A DNA stretch of 64,000 bases from Gemella haemolysans (GTDB lineage: Bacteria > Bacillota > Bacilli > Staphylococcales > Gemellaceae), in the NCBI RefSeq assembly GCF_012273215.1, contig NZ_CP050965.1:1961001-2025000 (forward strand), written 5' to 3'. Below, one piece after another: positions 31,388-41,400 of the stretch (position 1 is its first letter; every line of letters starts with the position of its first letter). The notes beneath the pieces are model-generated. The model was not told where the DNA came from and did no database searches. It worked only from the letters and a program-made list of their open reading frames with translations. The translations under genes were made by a program, and so were the position numbers.

Positions 31388-31501
31388 ATGAAAGTAAGAC
31401 CATCAGTAAAAAAAATCTGTGACAAATGTAAAGTAATTCGTCGTGGTGGTAAAGTATTAGTGATTTGCGAAAACGCAAAACATAAACAAAAACAAGGATA
31501 A
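31388..31501 (+). CDS. rpmJ: 50S ribosomal protein L36, zinc-binding form
   Basis: 37 aa. [20 protein letters not shown] is the family start. The complete zinc site (Cys11, Cys14, Cys27, His32) is present, so this is the C+ form. AAGGAGG stands 7 bp upstream. It fits between infA and rpsM as usual. Contrast with the zinc-free S14 in the same operon. Confidence 0.97.
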   Translation: MKVRPSVKKICDKCKVIRRGGKVLVICENAKHKQKQG

Positions 31502-31523
31502 TTAATTAGGAGGTGCAAACTTA

Positions 31524-31889
31524 ATGGCACGTATAGCAGGAGTCGATATTCCACGTGAAAAACGCGTTGTTATATCACTAACTTATGTATATGGTATAGG
31601 TTTAAAAACTTCTCAAAAAATCTTAAAAGAAGCTGGAGTTTCTGAAGATGTGAGAGTTAAAGACTTAACAGGTGAACAACTAGATAAAATTCGTGAAATC
31701 GTAGATAACTACAAAACAGAAGGTGACTTACGTCGTGAAGTTTCATTAAACATCAAACGTCTAATGGAAATCGGATGTTACAGAGGAATCCGTCACCGTC
31801 GTGGACTACCAGTAAGAGGACAAAATACTAAGAACAACTCTCGTACTCGTAAAGGTCCTAAGAAAACAGTTGCGAACAAGAAAAAATAA
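31524..31889 (+). CDS. rpsM: 30S ribosomal protein S13
   Basis: 121 aa. S13 contacts P-site tRNA and bridges to the 50S subunit. [20 protein letters not shown], the HhH-like region and [20 protein letters not shown] are canonical. AGGAGGTG is upstream. Confidence 0.98.
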   Translation: MARIAGVDIPREKRVVISLTYVYGIGLKTSQKILKEAGVSEDVRVKDLTGEQLDKIREIVDNYKTEGDLRREVSLNIKRLMEIGCYRGIRHRRGLPVRGQNTKNNSRTRKGPKKTVANKKK

Positions 31890-31914
31890 TTAGGATAGGA
31901 GGAGAAACACAACT

Positions 31915-32304
31915 ATGGCTCGTAAACAACAATCACGTAAACGTCGTGTGAAAAAAAATATACAAAATGGTGTTGCACACATTCGTTCTACATTCAATAA
32001 CTCAATCGTAACAATTACAGATGAACATGGTAATGCAGTATCATGGTCAAGTGCAGGAGCGCTAGGATTCAAAGGTTCTAGAAAATCTACTCCATTCGCA
32101 GCACAAATGGCAAGTGAAGCAGCAGCTAAACAAGCTATGGAACACGGAATGAAATATGTAGATGTAACAGTTAAAGGTCCAGGTGCAGGACGTGAAGCAG
32201 CAATTCGTGCATTACAATCTGCTGGATTAGAAGTTACATCAATCAAAGACGTAACTCCAGTTCCTCACAATGGATGTCGCCCACCTAAACGTCGTCGTGT
32301 ATAA
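31915..32304 (+). CDS. rpsK: 30S ribosomal protein S11
   Basis: 129 aa, exact length. Part of the 30S platform near the Shine-Dalgarno helix. [28 protein letters not shown] and the C-terminal [17 protein letters not shown] are canonical. AGGAGG is upstream. Confidence 0.98.
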   Translation: MARKQQSRKRRVKKNIQNGVAHIRSTFNNSIVTITDEHGNAVSWSSAGALGFKGSRKSTPFAAQMASEAAAKQAMEHGMKYVDVTVKGPGAGREAAIRALQSAGLEVTSIKDVTPVPHNGCRPPKRRRV

Positions 32305-32339
32305 TAATAACATAGACAAAATTTAGGAGGTTTAACATA

Positions 32340-33281
32340 ATGTTAGCAATAGAAAAACCAAAAATTCAAATCATTGAAGAATCATCAGATAAGAGATTTG
32401 GTCGCTTTGTAGTTGAACCACTTGAACGTGGATATGGAACTACATTAGGTAATTCATTGAGAAGAATGTTAATCTCATCATTACCAGGAGCAGCAGCAAG
32501 AAGCATCGATATTGAAGGAGTTCAACATGAATTCCAAGCAATTAAAGGTGTTGTAGAAGATGTTACTGAAATCATTATGAACGTTAAAAACATTGCTTTT
32601 GTAGTTCATTCTGAAGAAGAAAAACAAGTTTCAATCAGTGTTAAAGGTCCTGCGGTTGTTACTGCAGCAGACATCGCTATCGATTCTGATATCGAAGTAG
32701 TAAATACTGATCAACACATTGCAACAGTATCAGAAGGTGGACAATTTGAAATGATTATTTACGTTGGAAAAGGACGTGGATTTGTACCAGCTGATGGAAA
32801 CAAAAAACGTGACTTACCAATCGGAGTTATTCCAATCGATTCAATTTACACACCAGTATCAAAAGTTAACTATACAGTAGAAAAAACTAGAGTAGGTCAA
32901 AGCACTGACTTTGATAAACTAATCTTAGATGTTACTACTAATGGTTCAATTACAGCTAACGACGCTTTAGCATTAGCATCAAAAATTCTAATTTCACACT
33001 TAGAATTATTTATGGAAATGTCTGAAGAAGCAAAAGCTGCTGAAATATTGGTAGCTAAAGAAGAAGATAATAAAGTTCAAATGTTAGAAATGACAATTGA
33101 AGAATTAGACTTATCAGTACGTAGTTACAACTGCTTAAAACGTGCAGGAATTAACACAGTACAAGAATTAGCTAGCAAAACAGAACAAGAAATGATTAAA
33201 GTAAGAAACTTAGGTCGTAAATCTCTAGAAGAAGTTAAAATTAAACTTCAAGAGTTAGAACTAGGATTCAAAGAAGAATAA
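32340..33281 (+). CDS. rpoA: RNA polymerase subunit alpha
   Basis: 313 aa. The N-terminal domain ([30 protein letters not shown]-like segment) dimerises and recruits beta and beta'. The C-terminal domain after a linker at about residue 230 has [20 protein letters not shown] and [12 protein letters not shown], which bind UP elements and activators. AGGAGG is upstream. Alpha-operon position between rpsK and rplQ. Confidence 0.98.
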   Translation: MLAIEKPKIQIIEESSDKRFGRFVVEPLERGYGTTLGNSLRRMLISSLPGAAARSIDIEGVQHEFQAIKGVVEDVTEIIMNVKNIAFVVHSEEEKQVSISVKGPAVVTAADIAIDSDIEVVNTDQHIATVSEGGQFEMIIYVGKGRGFVPADGNKKRDLPIGVIPIDSIYTPVSKVNYTVEKTRVGQSTDFDKLILDVTTNGSITANDALALASKILISHLELFMEMSEEAKAAEILVAKEEDNKVQMLEMTIEELDLSVRSYNCLKRAGINTVQELASKTEQEMIKVRNLGRKSLEEVKIKLQELELGFKEE

Positions 33282-33302
33282 AACTAACAAGGAGGCACAC
33301 TA

Positions 33303-33671
33303 ATGGGTTACAGAAAATTAGGACGTACATCAGCTCACCGTAAAGCGATGTTAAGAAACTTAGTAACTGCTCTACTAGTACACGGTAGAATTGAAACAAC
33401 TGTTACAAGAGCGAAAGAAGTTCGTTCATTAGCAGAAAAAATGATTACATTAGGTAAAAAAGGTGATCTAGCAGCAAGACGTAATGCAGCTAAATTCATC
33501 CAACCTGTTGCAGTAGCAACTGAAGAAGGTAAGAGTCAATTAGCTCTTAAAAAATTATTTGAAGAAGTAGCACCTAAATATGCAGACCGTAACGGTGGAT
33601 ACACTCGTATTCTACGTGTTGGACCACGTAAAGGTGATGGTGCAGAAACAGCTATTATAGAATTAGTTTAA
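33303..33671 (+). CDS. rplQ: 50S ribosomal protein L17
   Basis: 122 aa. [20 protein letters not shown] and the [20 protein letters not shown] block are canonical. AAGGAGG lies upstream. It is the last gene of the superoperon; a G-free tract, hairpins and a terminator follow. Confidence 0.98.
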   Translation: MGYRKLGRTSAHRKAMLRNLVTALLVHGRIETTVTRAKEVRSLAEKMITLGKKGDLAARRNAAKFIQPVAVATEEGKSQLALKKLFEEVAPKYADRNGGYTRILRVGPRKGDGAETAIIELV

Positions 33672-33735
33672 TAAAAATTTTTCATACAACAATAACATAC
33701 TACATACACACACAACTAAACAACACATACAACAA
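33667..33735 (+). promoter_or_regulatory. G-free, CA-rich tract after rplQ (possible Rho-utilisation region)
   Basis: No G occurs in 69 bases beginning inside the rplQ stop region, while C is common in CAACA/ACATAC-type repeats. C-rich, G-poor, unstructured RNA is the hallmark of rut sites. Whether Rho acts here is an inference. Confidence 0.35.
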
Positions 33736-33808
33736 GAATTTAAACTAATTTTTTTGGCAAAAGAGTGCTTGAAATGCGTAGGAAAAGGCTACGTCGTCTA
33801 GCTCTAAC

Positions 33809-33833
33809 GTATCCTAGCTTCTCGCTAGGATAC
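33809..33833 (+). other. Perfect 10-bp hairpin downstream of rplQ
   Basis: GTATCCTAGC (33809-33818), 5-nt loop, GCTAGGATAC (33824-33833). It is followed by CCTTTTGTCCC, a poor T-tract, so it may be a first weak terminator or an RNA 3'-end stabiliser. Confidence 0.55.
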
Positions 33834-33871
33834 CCTTTTGTCCCTTTAAAAATTAAATCTAATTATACTTT

Positions 33872-33903
33872 AAAAGATTACCAGGCAAGGTAGTCTTTTT
33901 TTG
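33872..33903 (+). terminator. Terminator of the ribosomal superoperon
   Basis: AAAAGATTACC pairs with GGTAGTCTTTT (one G.T pair), 6-nt loop, followed by further T residues. Confidence 0.75.
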
Positions 33904-33952
33904 CTTTGTACGTTTGGATTTCTAGTGCCAAAGGGTACGACGAAATCCTTAC

Positions 33953-34207
33953 GTACAAAGTACGCAACGAAGACTTACTTTTAGAGGAACGAAGTGACGA
34001 ATAAAAGTAGCAGTGATAACTACTAACCATCTTAGTCGCGTTGCTTCTGATGATTAGAGTTATTGTTGCATAAGTTACTCGATAAAATTTCTCTGCATCC
34101 TTTGGATTTGTGAAATTTAACGATTAACTCATAGTCAAGACTGCGAGGCAGTGTTAAGATTTTTAGAATCTTTGATTCGTAAAAATCATTACGTGCAAAA
34201 TACGCAA
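33953..34207 (+). repeat. 255-bp direct repeat, copy 1
   Basis: Starts at GTACAAAGTACGCAACG and includes one type-B and one type-A hairpin. It is nearly identical to 34550-34804; the differences cluster in and around the 3' type-A hairpin. Confidence 0.8.
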
Positions 34208-34549
34208 AAGGAACTAAATTTCTGAGGAACAAAGAGATGAAAGAAATTTTTAGTTCCAACTGCGAAGTGACAATGAAATTATAAGAAACTTTGTAGAAGT
34301 ATTATTTAACGTTAGGTACAACGTACGCAAGGACGTACCAAGAAGCAAGACGTTAGTCGCAGATGATTAGATTACGTCTACTGCGAAATAACGTTGAGAT
34401 TTTTAGAATCTTCGATTCGTAGAAATCATTACGTGCAAAATACGCAAAAGGAGCTAAATTTCTAAGGAACGAAGAGACGAGAGAAATTTTTAGTTCCAAC
34501 TGCGAAGTGACAAAGTAGAATTTGAAAATTATGAATTAGCATACGTTAG

Positions 34550-34804
34550 GTACAAAGTACGCAACGAAGACTTACTTTTAGAGGAACGAAGTGACGAATA
34601 AAAGTAGCAGTGATAATTACTAACCATCTTAGTCGCGTTGCTTCTGATGATTAGAGTTATTGTTGCATAAGTTACTCGATAAAATTTCTCTGCATCCTTT
34701 GGATTTGTGAAATTTAACGATTAACTCATAGTCAAGACTGCGAGGTAGTGTTGAGATTTCTAGAATTTTCGATTCGTAGAAATCGTTACGTGCAAAATAC
34801 GCAA
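34550..34804 (+). repeat. 255-bp direct repeat, copy 2
   Basis: Second copy of 33953-34207, exactly 597 bp further on. The type-A hairpin in this copy has a C-G pair where copy 1 has T-A. Confidence 0.8.
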
Positions 34805-34952
34805 GGACGTACCGAGCAAAGGGATAGTTAAAACTGATTGAAATACGTCTATTGCGAGAGTTGTTAATATTTCTAGTTGCAATGATATTATAAATAAATT
34901 AGTCGAAGTATCTGTTTCTCTGTTAAATTCGCTTTATTATGAAAATAAGGAG

Positions 34953-34990
34953 AAAGCTATGCTATTTTAATAGTAGAATAGCTTTTTTTA
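34953..34990 (+). terminator. Terminator-like hairpin after the structured repeat cluster
   Basis: AAAGCTAT (34953-34960) with ATAGCTTT (34978-34985), followed by a T-run. No ORF ends nearby, so it would terminate a non-coding transcript from the repeat cluster or read-through from rplQ. Confidence 0.55.
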
Positions 34991-35853
34991 TTTTATTTCT
35001 CTTTTTTTGAAGGTAACAGTAACAACTTGATAATATTTAGAATTTGATTATCGTAAAATGATATTTAAATGATGAATATAGGGAGTATCTACTATAGAGG
35101 GTACTATAATCATAAGAAGTATATTTGATATCTTTATTTATGCTGTTGATTATTTCTGAAAAATTATTAGTTAGAACATTATTATACATTGTATTTTACT
35201 CTGTCTTTTATATTTCTTGAATGTTTTTTAATAGCCTTTAATATATAAGTTAAAGATGATTAGCGTAAATTTAAGGCTTGAATCCATCAGAATTACTATT
35301 ATTAGAACTCTAAAAAAATAACTCTTATATAACTGAAAATCTTGATTAATTTAGATTTAAAGTTTTGTATAACTCTTTATCTTTTTTTTAATACTGTTTA
35401 TAAATAAAATCTTATATTTACTAGAATTTTTATTTACTAATTGAATAATTATATATATATCAATAATTATCTTTATAATTGTAAAGAATACTCTGATTGA
35501 AGTCTCTAATTAAGAGTTTTGTGAACGTATGCAACTTAAATTTAAAATATATAGAATCGCTATTTTAAAAAAATTAACTTAATTAATAATTTTAAAGGAG
35601 GCTATTTTCCTAATCTTTCCTCTAAATAAGCGATAATTGATATCACTTAAAAATTGATTTATAAAATGAAAAATATGTTTTATTGATTGAATAAATAAAA
35701 AATAAATTTTTATGTTTAAGAGTTTACATAAACTAAATTTCACCTATGTATATAGGAATAATAAGTATTTATAGATAGACTTATTTTATAAATATAATAT
35801 ATCTATTATATAAAAATATTATAAGAGTATTAAAAAAACGCGGGGTTGTTTTA
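34991..35853. other. AT-rich intergenic region, nothing recognised
   Basis: Very AT-rich with stops in all frames. I see no gene, RNA or clear repeat. An AAAGGAGG-like sequence occurs at about 35594 but has no ORF after it. Confidence 0.5.
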
Positions 35854-35882
35854 TTGAAAGGGTTATTATTGTATATTATAAT
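35854..35882 (+). promoter_or_regulatory. Sigma-A promoter of the G5 adhesin - giant adhesin pair
   Basis: TTGAAA (35854-35859), 17-bp spacer, TATAAT (35877-35882), 66 bp before the start codon. Only 15 bp separate the two adhesin genes, so the promoter could serve both. Confidence 0.65.
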
Positions 35883-35948
35883 GAACTTGGTCGTTTCTAT
35901 ATAAAATACAAAAAAATAAAAAAAAATATAAATTAAAGGAGAAGTAAC

Positions 35949-38447
35949 ATGAATAAAAAGAAATATATTTCAGTGTTTGCAGGTTCCATATTATTATTCA
36001 ATGGAGTTTTTGTTTCATTAAATGTTCCTAATTTAACAACTAACTCGATAGTAGTAGCAGCCGAAGATGAACCACCTGCTGACGAGGAAATTCCAGATGC
36101 TGAACAGCTAGGATATCAAAAACAGCTTAAAAAATTACTTGATGAAGCTGACGGATATATTAATGATAATGATCATGAGAGTTTTGATCCATTCTTTGAA
36201 GAAGAAGCTGAGACTCTTAGAAATTTAGTGACTTCTATTAAAGATGAATATAAGGTTCAAAAGAATATATTAATTAATCGTTATAATAAAGTTTTAGAAT
36301 TTGCTGGAAGATCATCTGAAAAAGTTCCACTAGTAGGAGGAGAAGAAAATAAACCTACCCCACCGGCAGTGACAGAAGTAGAAAAAGAATTCACAGAAAC
36401 ACGACCAATTCCATTCGAAACTGTTAAACAAGACGATGCAACTTTAGACAAAGGTGTAGAGAAAGAAAAAACAGCAGGAGTAGAGGGAGTAAAAACCATC
36501 ACTTACAAAGCTAAATTCAAAGAAAATAAAGAAGTAGCGAATACTAGAACGAAAGTAAAAGAAGAAGTAACGAAACAACCAGTAAACAAAGTAGTCCTAG
36601 TAGGAACAAAACCAGTGGTGACAGAAGTAGAAAAAGAATTCACAGAAACACAACCAATTCCATTCGAAACTGTTAAACAAGACGATGCAACTTTAGACAA
36701 AGGTGTAGAGAAAGAAAAAACAGCAGGAGTAGAGGGAGTAAAAACCATCACTTATAAAGCTAAATTCAAAGAAAATAAAGAAGTAGCGAATACTAGAACG
36801 AAAGTAAAAGAAGAAGTAACGAAACAACCAGTAAACAAAGTAGTCCTAGTAGGAACAAAACCAGTGGTGACAGAAGTAGAAAAAGAATTCACAGAAACAC
36901 AACCAATTCCATTCGAAACTGTTAAACAAGACGATGCAACTTTAGACAAAGGTGTAGAGAAAGAAAAAACAGCAGGAGTAGAGGGAGTAAAAACCATTAC
37001 TTATAAAGCTAAATTCAAAGAAAATAAAGAAGTAGCGAATACTAGAACGAAAGTAAAAGAAGAAGTAACGAAACAACCAGTAAACAAAGTAGTCCTAGTA
37101 GGAACAAAACCATTGGTGACAGAAGTAGAAAAAGAATTCACAGAAACACAACCAATTCCATTCGAAACTGTTAAACAAGACGATGCAACTTTAGACAAAG
37201 GTGTAGAGAAAGAAAAAACAGCAGGAGTAGAAGGAGTAAAAACCATCACTTACAAAGCTAAATTCAAAGAAAATAAAGAAGTAGCGAATACTAGAACGAA
37301 AGTAAAAGAAGAAGTAACGAAACAACCAGTAAACAAAGTAGTCCTAGTAGGAACAAAACCAGTGGTGACAGAAGTAGAAAAAGAATTCACAGAAACACAA
37401 CCAATTCCATTTGAAACTGTTAAACAAGACGATGCAACTTTAGACAAAGGTGTAGAGAAAGAAAAAACAGCAGGAGTAGAAGGAGTAAAAACCATCACTT
37501 ACAAAGCTAAATTCAAAGAAAATAAAGAAGTAGCGAATACTAGAACGAAAGTAAAAGAAGAAGTAACGAAACAACCAGTAAACAAAGTAGTCCTAGTAGG
37601 AACAAAACCAGTGGTGACAGAAGTAGAAAAAGAATTCACAGAAACACAACCAATTCCATTCGAAACTGTTAAACAAGACGATGCAACTTTAGACAAAGGT
37701 GTAGAGAAAGAAAAAACAGCAGGAGTAGAGGGAGTAAAAACCATCACTTATAAAGCTAAATTCAAAGATAATAAAGAAGTAGCGAATACTAGAACGAAAG
37801 TAAAAGAAGAAGTAACGAAACAACCAGTAAACAAAGTAGTCCTAGTAGGAACAAAAGAAAAAACTATTGCTCCAGGCGGAACAGTAGTAACACCGACTCC
37901 AACACCTGATTTTAAACCAGTACCAAGGGAGAAATTCAGTGTAACACCTGAAGAAGGGGTACAAAATCTTGTAGAAGAGAAACCAAGATTAGAAATTTCT
38001 ACAGAAGAAATCCCATTTTCTGTAGAAAAAAGATACAATAATAAGTTAGAAAAAGGTGTACAAAGAGAAATTGCTTCTGGAGAAAATGGAACACGAAAAG
38101 TATTTTCTAAAGTAGAAATGATTGCGGGGAAAGAAAAAAGAACAGTTGTATCTACTGAGATCGAAAAAGAGGCTAAAAATCAAATTTTAGAAATTGGAAC
38201 GTTAGATCCAAAAACAAATACAACTCGTAATGAAGAAAATTCAAAAGTTAAAGATATCAATAAAGATCAAAAAACTGAAAGTATTAAAGGTACATCAGTT
38301 AAAGATATCAATAAAGATGCAAAAATTGAAAGTAATAAAGGTAAATTACCGTTAACAGGTATTTCACAAATTAATACATTCATTGCAGGTGTATTTACAT
38401 TAATAATAGCAGGTGTACTTACAATATTCAAACGAAAAAAAAGATAG
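35949..38447 (+). CDS. G5-repeat LPXTG-anchored surface protein
   Basis: 832 aa. The signal peptide spans about residues 1-38, ending IVVAA before EDEPP. After a ~100-residue N-terminal region come six almost identical 83-aa G5 domains (residues ~141-638, core PIPFETV...DKGVEKEKTAG...NKVVLVGTK). A seventh, diverged G5-like unit follows at about residues 665-745 (EIPFSVEKRYNNKLEKGVQR). Two short VKDINKD repeats precede the sorting signal LPLTG at 800-804, a hydrophobic helix and KRKKR. G5 domains occur in biofilm and cell-wall proteins such as staphylococcal SasG/Aap, where they bind zinc and sugars. There is no recognisable N-terminal binding domain, so the ligand is unknown. AAAGGAG precedes the ATG. 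Confidence 0.88.
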   Translation: MNKKKYISVFAGSILLFNGVFVSLNVPNLTTNSIVVAAEDEPPADEEIPDAEQLGYQKQLKKLLDEADGYINDNDHESFDPFFEEEAETLRNLVTSIKDEYKVQKNILINRYNKVLEFAGRSSEKVPLVGGEENKPTPPAVTEVEKEFTETRPIPFETVKQDDATLDKGVEKEKTAGVEGVKTITYKAKFKENKEVANTRTKVKEEVTKQPVNKVVLVGTKPVVTEVEKEFTETQPIPFETVKQDDATLDKGVEKEKTAGVEGVKTITYKAKFKENKEVANTRTKVKEEVTKQPVNKVVLVGTKPVVTEVEKEFTETQPIPFETVKQDDATLDKGVEKEKTAGVEGVKTITYKAKFKENKEVANTRTKVKEEVTKQPVNKVVLVGTKPLVTEVEKEFTETQPIPFETVKQDDATLDKGVEKEKTAGVEGVKTITYKAKFKENKEVANTRTKVKEEVTKQPVNKVVLVGTKPVVTEVEKEFTETQPIPFETVKQDDATLDKGVEKEKTAGVEGVKTITYKAKFKENKEVANTRTKVKEEVTKQPVNKVVLVGTKPVVTEVEKEFTETQPIPFETVKQDDATLDKGVEKEKTAGVEGVKTITYKAKFKDNKEVANTRTKVKEEVTKQPVNKVVLVGTKEKTIAPGGTVVTPTPTPDFKPVPREKFSVTPEEGVQNLVEEKPRLEISTEEIPFSVEKRYNNKLEKGVQREIASGENGTRKVFSKVEMIAGKEKRTVVSTEIEKEAKNQILEIGTLDPKTNTTRNEENSKVKDINKDQKTESIKGTSVKDINKDAKIESNKGKLPLTGISQINTFIAGVFTLIIAGVLTIFKRKKR
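36369..37862 (+). repeat. Six tandem 249-bp G5-coding repeats
   Basis: Six direct copies of exactly 249 bp, in frame. Differences are single bases (for example GTGGTG to TTGGTG at the start of copy 4; GAAAAT to GATAAT in copy 6; GAGGGA/GAAGGA alternation), so the array expanded recently or is homogenised. Confidence 0.95.
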
Positions 38448-38462
38448 AATAGAGGAGTAGAC

Positions 38463-41400
38463 ATGTCAAAGGAAAGGTATATTTTTAAAAGAAAAGATTT
38501 AAGAAAACTGTTTAAAGTATTCTTAGCACTATCTGTAATATTTACGTTGTTTTCCCCGTGGCTAAAGACAACACAACATATAGCACGAGCTGTAAATGAC
38601 GATTTAATACATAATATTCAATCTTTAGGTGATAATATTACAGTAGCACAAAAAGGGTGTGATATTGTAGTTAAGAAAAAAGATAAAACCCATTGGGCGG
38701 TCCCAAGAAAGCCGATAGATCTTGTTATTCTACAAGATGCTAGTGGATCGTTTGAAAATACAATTGGAAATGTTAAAGCTGCTCTTTCGCAATTAACAAC
38801 TCCAGTAGATGCAATTAATTATGATCCTGATAATCCTCGTTTAGTATTTACAGGTGACCCAGATACTACTGACCGTGTAATGGTAGCGAGTTTCAAAGAT
38901 TTAGACGGATATAGACTTTATGATAAACAACAGCAACCATCAGCTAGTTCATATGTAGATGCTAGTGGAAGAAATTATGATCCGGAAAAAAGAACTTGGT
39001 ATTCTTATTCAGGTAATGATATTTACTGGTGGAATAGCTCTATAAACAACTGGGTAACTAAATATGAAGCTGATACTAATTTTACTGGGGATTATCAAGA
39101 AGGTACATGGGATGGAAGTAAGTATACTCTAGAATCTAGTAATTTAACAAATGATAAAACTGCTATCCATAACTTTATTAATTCTATTACAACACGTGGA
39201 GGAACTCCAACTGTTCCAGCTATTGAGGATATAATAAATAAGTATAATAGCGTAAAAGGGAATATGAATAATGATAGAAAAACAGTATTCCTTCTTATTA
39301 CAGACGGAGTAGCCAATGGTGTTCGTAAAGATGGTAAAGTTGTTATTGAATATTCAGGTAAGAGAAATGATAAATTATTAGAAAAATATGGTATTGATCC
39401 ACTATCATATCAACAAATGGAAGGATCTTCAAATATCCTAGCAAGAGCTGATGAACTTACTAAAGTAGGTGCTAAACTTAAACAAGCTGTAGGAGAAAAA
39501 GGTTCTGTTGTAGTAGGTTTCTGGGAAGATTTAAATAAATTAACTACATATGGACAATATTATAATATTTATGATAATGGTTTTAGAGACACTGGAATAA
39601 ATTTTGGTGATAATAGATCTGTTCGTGAAATATTCTCAACAGCACTTAGAAGTTTAGCTTCTCCTGATAAAGTAATTAACGGGAAAAATGCAACATTCTA
39701 TGTTAATGAACAAAATGATATTCAAGCATTTTCTAATAAAGTATTAGCTTCTGTAGGTAATGCGTTGATTAAGGAAAATGTACAAGGTGATTTTACAGTC
39801 ACAGAAGGTTATAGAGTAAAATCAGTGAGTATAAACCATAAGAAAGTAGTCGACAAGGAAACTATTGATAAAGAACATGAAATTCGTGGAACTATAAAAC
39901 AAGATGGTAATAATGTCACTATTTCAGTACCTGATGCAGCTTTTAATCCAGGAGAAAATAAATTTGATTATGAGTTAGTAAATACTGTAGAACAACCTAA
40001 CCTGAGTGAAGATGAGGAAGTACCGCCAGCTGATGATTATACTCCTACAACAGAAGATAAAAAAGTTGGTGAGTTAGTAGGACGTTTCCATGTAGGGAAA
40101 TACCAAACAGATTTAATCGGTTCAAAAGAAGAACGAACAGTAAAAGTTAATTCATTGAAATATTGTTATCCAAACGTTAAAAAAGCAATTAAAGATAAAA
40201 ATACTACTAATGACAAAGCAGATATCGATGATCCTGTTTTAGAAGGAAAAAAATCTTATGGAGCAGTACTAGATGATGTTCGAGAAGAATTTGATTATAC
40301 AGTTGATTACAGAATGAATCATATTCCACTTAACTTTGAAAAAAATGCTATGCTTATAGATCCAATAGATTATCGACTTGATGTAATTGATGCGTATGTA
40401 ACCGAAACGGGATCAACTCAAAGATTAACTGACTTTACAATTAGGAAAGTTAATGAAACTGATTCTGTCACTAAGAAAGAACGAACAGTTGTAGTAGCTG
40501 ATATTCCTCAAAAACCGGGAACAAAAACAGACAGTGTAGATGAAGGAAACTATGGAGGACATAAGTTTAAAAAATACACATTACATGTGAAAGTTAAAAT
40601 AAAAGATGAATATCCGTATGAAAAGAGTCAAAAAGACTATATTAAAATTCTTCAGGAAAACGATGGACATGGATTAAGAAACCAAGCCTCTATAAAATGG
40701 AATGGAGAAACGAATAATCCAAGTGATGACACAGCACAAGTAAGACGTTCAAATAACGTGTTTGTTGTACCACCGGTAAAAACAGATATAGATAAAAAAG
40801 TACGTGGCGAAAGCGAAACAGTGGATCAAGGAAGAGAACATTATTACTTACCACAACGTTATGATAAGTTTATCTATGATATTAAATCTTCATGGCCAGG
40901 ACTAATGGATAGCTATTCTATTGAAGACCAACTTGAACCTGAATTAGAAGTAAATAAAGCTGACATTAAGGTAATGGTTAACAATAAAGAAATTACAGAT
41001 TTAAAAGATCATATTACTGTAGAAAATAACTTAGTAAAATTATCATTGGTTAAAAATGATATCACACCTAAGTTAAACAGAGCTATTCAAAATGCGAATA
41101 AAGGAAACAATGGCCCAGCTCAAATTCATATTGAAATTAAAGCGAAAATTAAAGATGGTGCAAATATAGATAGATTTAAAGATGATAATGGAGTTATTAA
41201 TGTACCTAATAAGGCTACTGTAAAATTAAATAATCAACCAACAGAATCTAAAACAGTTTATGTAACACCAAATGAACCAACTGTTACGAAAAAAATCAAT
41301 AACACGTTAGATCATTTAAATATTCCATCATGGGATAAAAAAGATAATGCTTATAATTATAATATTAAAACTACATTACCAGGTAATATAGATGCCTATA

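Larger units (their letters stand above)
33904..34870. repeat. Cluster of repeated, structured non-coding modules
   Basis: About 970 bp without a credible gene. It contains a 255-bp direct duplication (33953-34207 and 34550-34804, offset 597) and a further ~120-bp duplication (34153-34273 and 34393-34513, offset 240). Type-A hairpins occur at 33916-33948, 34158-34187, 34398-34427 and 34755-34784, each followed by TTACGTRCAAARTACGCAA. Type-B hairpins occur at 33973-34014, 34210-34257, 34450-34497 and 34570-34611. Their loops share the 18-nt consensus RAGGAACRAAGWGAYGAR while the stems fall into two unrelated kinds. Other stems lie at 34085-34118 and about 34139-34152. The identity of the element is unknown to me. 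Confidence 0.75.

Noticed and set aside
34032-34259. 75-codon minus-strand ORF in the structured repeat cluster
   Set aside because: No ribosome binding site, no similarity to known proteins, and it crosses hairpins that are better explained as non-coding structure. It is not maintained in the second repeat copy.
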